Shown: positions 52,566 to 62,622 of the stretch, one piece after another
How the letters are laid out: each line of letters starts with the position of its first letter
Numbering within the stretch: the stretch's first letter is position 1
Origin: Turbatrix aceti
Taxonomy: Eukaryota > Nematoda > Chromadorea > Rhabditida > Panagrolaimidae
Direction of reading: 5' to 3'
NCBI GenBank assembly: GCA_963969345.1
Contig: OZ017767.1
Span: 1-64,000, forward strand
Length of the DNA stretch: 64,000 nucleotides
The notes under the pieces: generated by a model
Databases searched by the model: none
The model's input: the letters and a program-made list of their open reading frames with translations, nothing else
What the model was told of the DNA's origin: nothing
Position numbers and translations under genes: made by a program

Positions 52566-52659
52566 AGGAGATTACTCACGAAAACTTGTTAACCAATTGA
52601 AATTATGGATGCAAAAAATCTGGTTTCAAATACATAACTGTTTTGATAAATAAATAAGC

Positions 52660-53045
52660 ATTTTGCAAGGCTCGCGCGGGCGGGTCGCTCACGGACTTGA
52701 GCGAGCCGCTCAATGAATTTGAATAGCGGCCGCTCTCGTGAGCGCCCGCTCACATTGTAGCGGCCGATCACCCGCTCACGTTGTAGCGGCCGATCACCCG
52801 CTATCGGGAGGAGGAGCGGCAGCGCCCAAGTCAGATTTCAAGGAATAAGCGGACGCTTATATTTTTTTCAATGAAAATAAGCAATCCATGAAATTTTCTG
52901 TTGAGGAATCAAGATTTTTTGCATAAGTATTCCGCAAAAACGTTCATTTGAGGTGATTTCCAGAGCAACGCTTATGAAAGCGGATGATTTCCAGAGCACC
53001 GCTCTCGGGAGCGGAAGCGGCCGCTCAACTTTTTTTTTGAGCGTC
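52660..53045. repeat. GC-rich element with GCGGCCGCTC words
   Basis: A GC-rich island in AT-rich DNA. It contains AGCGGCCGATCACCCGCTCA in tandem, ATAGCGGCCGCTC and the inverted GAGCGGCCGCTC. Its middle also has a direct repeat of GATGATTTCCAGAGC / GGTGATTTCCAGAGC. It is probably a MITE of the GAGC type, but clear termini are not seen. Confidence 0.45.
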
Positions 53046-53629
53046 CACTCTAGATTTAAGATATTTTTTACCTTCAAGATTCTTAACGCAGCAGTTAGCC
53101 TTACTTATTTAATGTTGTTTTTATTATTCAATCCAAAAAAAAACTGATTTGGGAAGCAATTGTTTACTGAATACTCTGATTATGTTTTGAATTTCACTTG
53201 TTTTTTATTCTTCTTTAATCTAGGTTGTGAAACTTTTGTTTTTTTGAAATCATTCTCTGTCAATTTTTGAGAAGTTCTACAACCACATTGAGGGATATGT
53301 TCAAATACAATAATTTGATCAAGATATTCAAATGCAATAATATGAAAACTTTGTTTTCTGCGACCCAGCTTGGACGTTTGAGAATCCTGTACACCTTATT
53401 GACTGCTTCAGCAATTCGATTATCATCTCTGATGAATTGATTTAATTTTCGATGTTTGGTTGTAAATTTTGTTTTCTTGGATCACTTGTTTTGAAATATT
53501 TGCAGCTTTGGTTTTAGTTATGGTCCCCATTGTTCTGGAATGAAGTTGAGGCTTAAAAAGCGTTGTAGCTATTTTTAAGCGCAAAATATTGTTGTTATTT
53601 GTCATATTCCTATTTTTTGTTCTTTGCAT

Positions 53630-53745
53630 ATTTGGTGACTGAATTGGTCACTTATGTTCTGTTTTTCAATGCTTTATTTTTTGTTTTTGGGCTGTCACGC
53701 CCCTTCTAATGTTTCCTAATGTTTTCGCACTTATATACCCCCGAT
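53630..53745 (+). promoter_or_regulatory. LEA-family promoter module
   Basis: GTGACTGAATTGGTCACTTA, TGTCACGCCCCTTCTAATG and TATATACCC at 53732; acceptor TTTTTTTAG at about 53820. Confidence 0.55.
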
Positions 53746-53887
53746 GTGAACTTCGAGACTTGTAGTTCTGTTTACAATGACTTAAATCTACTGGGAACGC
53801 TAACTTTTTGATTTTTTTTAGTTCGCGTTGTTTTTGACGTCTATTTTAGTAAAACCTTCAATTTAGTACCCAATAACAATCGTAATC

Positions 53888-54292
53888 ATGAGCTGTGGAG
53901 ACAAGTGTGCCGACGCTGAACGCAAGACTGGAGAATCTCTTTCCAACGCTGCAGACAATATGAAAGAAAAATTTTGCGATACTAAAGATGCTGCTTACGA
54001 TAAGACCGCGGAAGCCGGCCATCGAATCAATGACGCTGCGGGCGACGTGAAGGAAGAAGCCAGCAACAAAGGAAGTGGTCTTTACGATAAGACTGCAGAA
54101 GTTGCTGGAAACACTAAAAATGCAATCAGCGACGCTGGACACGCTACTTACGACAAAACTGCGGACGCCGGATCTTGGATCGGCAACGCCGCGAGCGACA
54201 CAAAAGATGCCATCGGCAATGCTGGAAGCGCTGTGTACAACAAGGCTGCTGACATTGGCTCCGCCATTAAGAGTACTGTTGTTGGAGAGTGA
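53888..54292 (+). CDS. LEA-like four-repeat member (134 aa, single exon)
   Basis: Begins MSCGDKCADAERKTGESL, equivalent to the exon 2 start of its relatives and like the single-exon gene at 41782. Four degenerate copies of the unit follow; the first two are Lys/Glu-rich (DNMKEKFCDTKDAAYDK, DVKEEASNKGSGLYDK) and the last two conventional (DAGHATYDKTADAGSWIG). Three Cys are near the N-terminus. It ends IKSTVVGE like the 67-aa genes, mixing features of both subgroups. AATAAA near 54428. Intact frame. Confidence 0.72.
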   Translation: MSCGDKCADAERKTGESLSNAADNMKEKFCDTKDAAYDKTAEAGHRINDAAGDVKEEASNKGSGLYDKTAEVAGNTKNAISDAGHATYDKTADAGSWIGNAASDTKDAIGNAGSAVYNKAADIGSAIKSTVVGE

Positions 54293-54654
54293 CTGACTTG
54301 AGTTCGATAATTCGATAACGACTGACAAGAGTCAGCCCAATTTTACCTATTTTCGATTAATTTCTGGTTTTTCTTTGTTGTTGTTCATCATTGTACCGAC
54401 AATTTTTAAATTTAAAAACCTATTCAGAATAAACTGTAATTGTTGTGATATGCTTTCAAAACAATGCTTTGGGATGTAGTTTTGATTACGTCAAAGCCAC
54501 AATACGGATCAAACGCAACAACATTCGATTACGCATAATAGTTTCCCGATGCAAAAAAAAGGAATACCGTTAAGTGATGTTTGATTGTTTTCGTTTTTAA
54601 CGGGTGACGCTTGCTTAGTTTTTGTCAAAATTGTTTGTTTGTACTCTTCCGCTC

Positions 54655-54860
54655 TCTGATTTCGTTTTGACAACGTCCGCGGCAAACTTGCCGATGATGT
54701 GGTACCGGATGTCAGCCTTTGACAGCCTAGCCGATGCTATGATATTCCGTTTTCCGTATTGTTGACGGAAAACAGGGAATGTTCAGGTTGCTACTGCACG
54801 AGCCACGGATGCGGCATGTTGTTTATGAAAAAGCTTCGGACGTACATGGTTTACGATCGG
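54655..54860 (+). pseudogene. Decayed LEA-like family member
   Basis: GACAACGTCCGCGGCAAAC reads DNVRGKLADDVVPD, like the exon 1 module (..D-x-VR-x-KL..P). Further on, GCAACTGCACGAGCC-like sequence and HVVYEKASDVH match the repeat unit TYEKSAEAG in another frame. Frames are broken by stops and shifts, and no start codon is aligned. It lies 360 bp after the last intact family gene. Confidence 0.5.
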
Positions 54861-55486
54861 TTCAATAAAAGTCGTTTTTGGATTTTTTTAAACTTTATTT
54901 TGCACATCGGGCACAAGAAAAAAAAGACTTGTTGATATCCGGTGATAAAAGTTAGCCCAATATTACTGAATATTTTTTTGTCTTGATAAATGAACGAGTA
55001 CAGTCTAATTTTTCGATCGTGGGAAAGATCGTCTTGTTTGTAAAAAATAAAGAAATAAACAAAATGGCATCGGTTGGTGAGTGCCAACACGAGTTTGTAA
55101 TAATAACAAACGATTTTACAAAAGAAATAATTTTCCATTTAATAACTAAGTAAAAAAATCAAAGTATTTTTGGTAACTGAGAAAAAAAAACAAATTGTTT
55201 TTTTGGACAAACAAATATAATTAGAAAGGCAAATGTAAAGTTTCCTCATATCTATGGAGGAAGGAAGATAAAAAAAACACTAATTTGTAGCTGTAAATAA
55301 ATTTTTGCTTCCTCAGGTTGTTTTTTGCTTCCTCAGGTTGTTTTTTTTTAAAAGGGCGATAAACATGACAATCTTGATTGAAAAAAAACCGAAATTGAGC
55401 AAAAATTTGGAATTCTATTAAAAAATTATGGTTAGTTAAAAAACACATTTTTTTGACAACAAAAGGCAAAAGTATGTAAATATTTT

Positions 55487-57954
55487 TTAGAGAATAGTGC
55501 ATCGTCGACGCGTCGCACCAACAAAGCCTTCGACGCGCTTGCTCAATGTTGCACGGGATGCGTGGTGATCAGCGGGCTGCGGTGCAGGGTCCAGCGTGGA
55601 AACCTCTGCTGGTGGGGGCGTAGGCTCCGCACTCGGGGCCGGGGCGGGAGGAGTTTCCTTCTCTTCGACGACCGTAGGGAACGGAACCGTAGCCTTTGGG
55701 ACCACAGGCACGGGATCGACCTCGACGACGTAAGCTGCGGCATTCGAATTAGCACTGCCGGCGTCAACGGTGGTGTCGATGGAAGCGTGAGCGGTGGATT
55801 CAACAACTGCTGCGGCTTCAACAGCTTTTTTGACGACAACCTCAGCAGCATCAGTCGTGACATCGGCGACGCTCTGAATGTCATCAGATGCCACCTGAGC
55901 GCCGGAAGAAATAATCTTGGCGCCGTCGTCGACTACAGCCTGAACAGCTTCAGTCGTGGCATCAGCAGCGTTTTGAGCAGTTTCGGTAGTAGAATCAATA
56001 GCTTCAGTGTTGACAGCAGCCTGAGAGTCTTCCACGGCAGCGTTGATCAAGTCAACGCCGGAATTGACAGTTTCTTGAGCAGCGTCAGCGGCATCGAAAG
56101 CTGCATCAGACACAGCATGAGCAGCTGCGGCACTAGTATCGACAACTGCGTTAGCAGCATTGGTAGGCACTTCAGCGCTAGTTTCAACAACTTCGGCGCC
56201 AGTGTCGACGATCGTTTGGGCACTGTCTTGGACAACTTCAACGCCGGAGTCGACGGTCTTAGATGCCGATTCAACAGCATTGGATGCAGTGTCAACAACA
56301 ACCTGGGCTCCATCCTGAACAACCTCAGCACCAAAATTGACGACTTCTTGAGCAGCGTTGGTAGAATCAGATGCTGCATCAGTCACAACGTTTACAGCTG
56401 CGGCACCGGTGTCAACGACGGCTTGAGCACCGTCTTGAGCACCTTCGACACCAGATTCAACAGTACTTTGCGTATTATCAGCGGCATCCGATACAACGTT
56501 GGAAACAGCTTCATCAGCTGCAGAGCCGGCATCAACGACGGTGTTTGCGGCGTCAGAAGCAACATCCTGAGCAGCATCAATACTGTCGTCGATCGCATTG
56601 TTTGTGGTGACGACGACCTGTTCAACAGTTTCTCCGACGTTATCAACGACTTCGTCAGCAGCCTTGGTGGCATCAGAAGCTGTGTCAGACACAGCGTGAG
56701 CAGCTGCAGCACTGGTGTCTATAATAGTAACAGCAGCATCGGAAACAGCTTCAGTGCCAGTAGAAGCAGCTTCAGTGCCAATGTCAACGACATCCTGGCC
56801 AGCATCTTGAGCTGCTTCCGCGCCGGAAGAAACAACGTTGGTGGCTTTGTCTGCGACGTCCTGAGCAGCATCAGTGGCGGCATTAATTGCAGCAACACCG
56901 GTGTCGACAACAACCTCGCCGGAATCTTGCACGAGCTGAGAGCCAAGGGTAAGAGCTTTAGAGCCTGTGACAACGGCTTCATCAACAGTTTCGGAAACGT
57001 TGTCAGCGACAACCTGGGCAACTTCGACACCGGAGTCAACGGCTTTGGTAGAGCTGTCGACCACTGTTTCAACGGCTTCAGATGTGGCAGAAGTGGCGTC
57101 GTAGACGAGTTTGGAACCGGCGTTCGATGCCGTTTCAGAGGCGGCAGATGATACTAAAAAATTATTTTTCGTTAAACCACAAAAATAATTTTCTGAATGA
57201 AAATACCAGATTCAGCAGCATCCCCAGCCGCACTGGCAATAACGTTCGCCTGTTCGGTGGCTCCTTCGACAGCATCCACAGCGACATTGGCAACCGCCTC
57301 GCCGACAGCGCTGACAGCTTCCACGGTGCCCTGAGCAACGTCAGATGCAGTTTCTCCAGCAGAGTTGGCAGCATCCGTTGCAGCCTGGCCGGCGGTGTTG
57401 GCAGCGTCGACGGTGGCGTCAACAGCATTTTGAGCAAATGTGGAGACTGCAGTACCTGATTCCGATAATTTTTCACCGACTGCGCTGGTGACAGACGAAA
57501 AAGCGTCCGTCGTGGAGGCGGCAGCGCCCGAGACAGCATCTGAGAGGCGTTTGGTGAGGGGCTGAAATATAACTATGAAAATCATTTTTGGGTGTTGCTA
57601 AAAAATGAAAACGCTAACCTTTTCGGTCGTAACTGCTTGATCAACGTTTTTGCTAGTCGTGTTTTCAGCCGCTGTACCAAGGTGTTTGACAGCGATAATT
57701 TCTTCCTCACCAGCATTGTCCTGAGGTTCACTACTGTCAGTGGTCAGTTGGTTGATAGCATCCGTAGCCTTAGACTTGATGTTTTCCAGAAAATCTCCGC
57801 TAATCTGAATGCCATCCTTGCCATTATCAACGAGAGCCTGCGTAGCGCCGGTAACGCTGTCAACGGCAGCGTTGACGTTGTCTTGCGCAGCTGGCAGTAC
57901 TTCATCGACGAGTTTGCTGCTGAGGTTGGCAATGACGTGGTCCGAGTCGGTCAT
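55487..57954 (-). CDS. Long acidic amphipathic-repeat protein with C-terminal CaaX box (785 aa, 3 exons)
   Basis: Minus-strand exons are 57954-57619, 57561-57207 and 57153-55487; the introns are 57 and 53 bp, phases 0 and 1, acceptors TTTCAG and TTTTAG. The first ~40 residues (MTDSDHVIANLSSKLVDEVL) resemble the start of the interrupted gene at 10441. About residues 110-690 are repeats near AADAAQ-x2-VD-x-G-x-EA of 11-12 residues, rich in Ala, Val, Asp, Ser and Thr and low in Lys: acidic, amphipathic-helix-like, as in LEA group 3, apolipoprotein or perilipin-type 11-mers. About 60 residues rich in Pro and Glu follow. The end is ..GATRRRCTIL: Cys-Thr-Ile-Leu fits a CaaX box, and X=Leu favours geranylgeranylation, next to a basic patch. 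I infer a membrane- or lipid-attached amphipathic protein. No transmembrane helix or signal peptide. Confidence 0.7.
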
Positions 57955-60804
57955 GATGTCGGGATCGCTATCTATTCGAAACTGAAATGCACATTTTAGA
58001 ATTTATTTGTTGTTGAAAACCGATTTAATATTTATAAATGTACAATTATGTACAACAACACGCATCAACTAAAAATCGAGTTTAAAAGTATTTTTACATT
58101 CTAAAAATTAATCTTCTTTTACGAAAAAAATCAGTGGTTAGCAAAGTAACTAAAATATTGAAGTACGAGTATCCAAAAAATCACAAGAACTCAAAAAAAA
58201 AGAACAAGAAAATTAATTGATTTTTCAGACACTTCAGGCACAATCAACCCGTCGAATGCATAATAAATTAAATTGTCAGGCCAGCAAGTGATTTCAAGCT
58301 TCCGGGCCAGGGGTTGTGTCGATAATGCAGGCCCCCTGCTTATCGCTTGCGATCACAAAAAAAAAGGAAACACGAGGGTGCATAAAATTTCTGCTGACTA
58401 AGTAAGCAGACAAGCAAAAAGCGGGGGTTTTGTTTTTCCGATGTGTCACGGATGTGCGTTGAAACGAAACAAAAACAAGGAGCCTAAATTTTAAAAAACA
58501 TAAAAAACGAAAAATTCACTTTCGTGAAATAGATTCCATCGGAATCTAAAAACAACAGAAAAAAATTAACCCTGGGCTCATTATTTCTTGTGAGTATCAA
58601 ATCCAATCAGGTTTTGGGTCAAAATTATTTTAACGACATGGCATATTATCCTAATACACATTTTAACATAATTAGACAGCTTACGAGAGCGAAAGTAAGC
58701 TGTGCCACCTGACACATTCATCATCATCCGCTACCCTCTGACTGTCTTCTTTGTTGCTCGCTCGAACCTCCCCCTGCTTTGTACTTGTCGTTTGATCGCA
58801 AAAAATCAAGACGACTTGCTGCAACAACAAACACACTTTTTTGTTAAAATTTTTTTTGACGAATTTTAACATTTGATACTTGGTCAAACAATGAGGTGTT
58901 ACAACAGTATTTACACACTCATAATTGAACATCAGACAGAACAAATGCCAATCCTAATTTTAATGCTACAATATATCGGCACGGCCGTTCGGCCTGGAGG
59001 AACAAGTTTTCAATTATTATGATAAATAAAACAAGGTATGCACAATGTAATGACAGCACATTCATTTTTATGGACCATTACACAACGTTCTCGCTAGCCT
59101 AGATCACATGAATTTGAGTATCTATTGATAAAAAACATTAAAACATGAGCATGCAATCATGGGAAACGTAGCAAAAAACAATATACTTTTAATTTAAAAA
59201 TTGTTTGGTGAAAAATTTTGAGACTCGTACTACAACGAAAATAAAATTTTATGATGTGTACTTTTTCCCAGCACTTTAAAGTGAGCGATCACAATGAAAA
59301 AGACAAAAATTTATAATTAATAGCAGCATAATGAAACATAAATCATTCCCGACACATTCATGTGATAGCTTGGGCGCCTGACAATTAATTAGGGGAAAAC
59401 GGAGAGAAGAATGACTTTGGTATGCAACCGATGAATTGGTATGCGTTTCTGTCAGAAGCGCGTTGCATCGGTAGTACGGTTTATTAGTTTTACATGTCCC
59501 TTATTACTTGTGCACGTGTATCAACCTTTGTGTGCAAAAAATGAATGTCAAGTCATGGAAAATAATAGAACAGAAATCAGAATTATTGCAACAATTTCTC
59601 TGATTAATGTTTTCACATGCAGACCATGAGACAATTGTGCAGTTAACTGCTAATGGCGATCACGTGAACCTTTTCAAATTACTCCTAGTGCAGTTCGTGA
59701 TCTGAAATGACAATGCTGTGCGAATGCTGCTTTTCCGGAAGAAATCAGTGAGATAATGTGTCGGAAAGCAATGATTAATCGGAAAGTGGTCAGTCGAGAA
59801 CGCAATCTGTCACGAGACAAATCAAAACCGCTAAAAGGTCATTTCGCAGAAAAGATCAGACTAAAAAACTGCAAAAGTAAACTTTCGCAGTTACGACCAC
59901 CGTTTTGCTGGAGTACTCTGATGCAAAAAACTATTAAAAAAATGGAATAAGTATATATATATCGTGCACCGCAAATTTGTTCTATGCCAGAAAATTATTT
60001 CCGGTACAGAAAAAAACGTGTCAAACATCCCCAAAACAAACTGTTATTTATTCCGGACTTGTTGTTAACAGATATGACACTTGCCCCTACAAACTGGTAT
60101 TGCATGACCTTTGAAGAACAACATACTGCAGTCTTGATTCCAGTCAATGTACACTCAGCTTAAAAGCAAAAACAACATCACTTCGTGCCGTTGTACAGAT
60201 GATGCCTTCGATGGATTTTTGATGAAGTCGTCACGACATATTTTTATTTCAACGAACTGTCTGCAATGAATTTGACAGACTGGGCAAGAAAGCTAATGCT
60301 ACAAACATTGTATGCATAAAACGTTAGGGTCTTTCCATGATAGTTGTGCAAAAAAAACTACAAAACAAGTTTATTTGTTTTTGTTCACAGTTCAATTAAG
60401 ACCAAAATGTGTTAAAAATAAGTTTTATTTTTTTGACTCCATCAGTTCGCAAAAAATAATTATGATGTTGTTAGTGTGAAAAATTGAAAATGTTATAACG
60501 AATCATCAATTTTTGATGTTTCCATCACGCAGTGCTAAAAACATATTAATGTTTATTAAAATATTCTATTTTTTTTATTTTTAGACATTTGTGTCTTTAA
60601 AATTTCAGCCGTAAAAAACGTCGAAAAAGTCTACAAGTTCCTATCTTATTTTCTATGCGTTTGAAAAATGTAAAAGAAGAACATCCTTGATTTCATGAAA
60701 AAAATAGTTCCGAAACAAGTCACAAACAAAACAATCAAACAATTAAAAAAAAATCCCGCGCTGCCTAACAAGCGCTCGCCAGGCCACCTTCCGAGGCCAT
60801 GAAC
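57955..60804. other. Gene-poor region upstream of the 785-aa gene
   Basis: Should include the promoter of the minus-strand gene. AT-rich, with no convincing coding exon, RNA gene or inverted-repeat element recognised; a few short open frames (59441, 59756) have no supporting features. Confidence 0.35.
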
Positions 60805-60900
60805 CGACGACAACCTCTTCGTGCAATCCCGATACTCTTTACTATCTCTACACTTTTTGTGATGAATAATTCAACACGAGTAAGAGTAAAAAATATAAAA
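60805..60900 (+). mobile_element. Diverged RTE-type 3' tail
   Basis: CAACCTCTTCGTGCAATCCC, GATACTCTTTACTATCTCT and ACACGAGTAAGAGTA match the 13184-13322 tail, followed by AAAATGTAAA repeats instead of TAAAG. Confidence 0.6.
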
Positions 60901-62622
60901 TGTAAAATGTAAATGTAAATTTAAAAAATCTAACACAAGTGATTTGGCGTACCCGATAATAAACACATGCTGGTAACAAAATGAAAAAATCACATAAAAA
61001 GTTTTATAAGTGTGTCTATCGCGTATACAAGGATGTACATATGTAAAAAGTGTATGTACATGGGCACATGCATGAGAAGTGTTGACGGAACAAATTTCAA
61101 TTAAAAAAATTATATTTTTACATTTTTACAAACTGAAATAGTAATTCATTCTTCTTTCTCTCCGATCTGCAATACACCCCACCAAGCACACCCTTTTCCA
61201 AATTTCGAAAATTCAAGCGACCGACATTATGCTACTTTAAACCCCAGGCCATTCCCGACTGCCACACTTGTTGTGGCGATAATCGGACACGCCGGGCGGA
61301 GAAGAGAGGGGTGTCTGCATGAGTCCACGTACAAGCTCTGCAAGCAAGCGATGTATCCGAAGAAGAGCTACTACGGCCTGACACGAACAATGCGTACCAA
61401 TTCCCATCCTGGGCCCCGGCCTTTCGCCAGGCGTTCGTTTTTTTGGGGGGTTCAATCAGGAAAAAACACAGCCAGTGAAAAAATGATGAGAGAGAAAGAG
61501 AGAGAGATCGAGATCGAAAGTGAGATAGACAGGCAGAAAAAATGTGTGGCTGTATTACAACTGGACAGCGGGAAAGAGTTTAGCGCAGGTAGACTTGCAC
61601 CTTACGTTTCTTAGGCTATTGACTGCAGATAGCCTAAGAACCATCGGTAAATTTTTTGCATTGCACAGGTTTCGCGAGCATTACAAAAGGCTTAGTAATA
61701 GTACAAAAAACCGATCAGAAGTATTAAAATTACGACTATTTTTCAATCGCGATCTATTCTATCATTCAAAAATGGAAATAACTCTGAAGTATACAAAAGA
61801 ACAAGAGCACACAATCTCAAATAGACAAACGCAATATTTATTTACAAGCTGAAACGGAAAACACATCCCTAGTTTAACTCGGCTCAACTAATTTTACGTT
61901 AACTACATATTTTGAAAATCCCCCCTCTCGTCCAAGCCTTTGCCTCTGACAAAAGCAAGCAGTAAGTTGTGCATCAACGATTCATTCGATCACAACGCAC
62001 CCCCACATCTGTCGTGGCCTTCTGCCAAGTTTAGGGCCAAGGTGACTCATTTTCTCCCTTCTCACTCACTTAAGCGATGAAAGTAAAAGGAAAAGGAAGA
62101 GATGGGGCAAGATGACTTGTCAAAACAAACACTGACAATTTGTTTTACCTCTGATCGCAGGCAATGACTAACAAATCCTCTCCTCTGATCGCAGGTGTCC
62201 TGCCGTAAGTTACAGTTCAATGTTCAAAAAAAGAGTTTTTTCACACGTTCGCCCCAAATATTATGTTTTTGAAAAACAGTACCACAATTTTTTGATTTGT
62301 GTTAACAAAACTCAAAACACATTACTGGCCTGGCTGAGCTTATTTCCGGTCGTGTGTCCCGGGTCATGGGCCCCTGTCACGAAATGGGGATAGAGCGAAA
62401 TAGAAAAGCTACAAACTTTTTTTTGTTTTTGCCCATCTGCAAAAAAAAAGTGAAATAAAGTGGGTCTCCTTGCCAGTCGTCGTCGTAGTCGCCAAACGAT
62501 CCGAAAAAAGTAGCGAGACACAACTTGCATTTTTTTACATTAGCTAGACTGGACCCAGTAATGCAAGTTGGTTTTTTATGGCGGCTTGGGTAGGTCGCAC
62601 GGGAAAAAAAGCATTACTTTTA
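60901..62622. other. No gene recognised; simple GAGA repeat at 61488
   Basis: Short purine repeat (GAGAGAAAGAGAGAGAGATC) at about 61488-61530 and scattered GC-rich words. No gene can be supported. Two GATCGCAGG-x-GTCCT or AATGACT-type words repeat near 62155 and 62190. Confidence 0.35.

Noticed and set aside
55562..57151. Long plus-strand open frame of 529 codons opposite the 785-aa gene
   Set aside because: It mirrors the repetitive minus-strand gene (GNT-biased codons), lacks introns at the observed splice sites, and the minus strand has proper introns and start.
61237..61620. Overlapping frames of 72 and 113 codons near the GAGA repeat
   Set aside because: No start context, splice sites or recognisable domain; purine-repeat translation contributes to the length.
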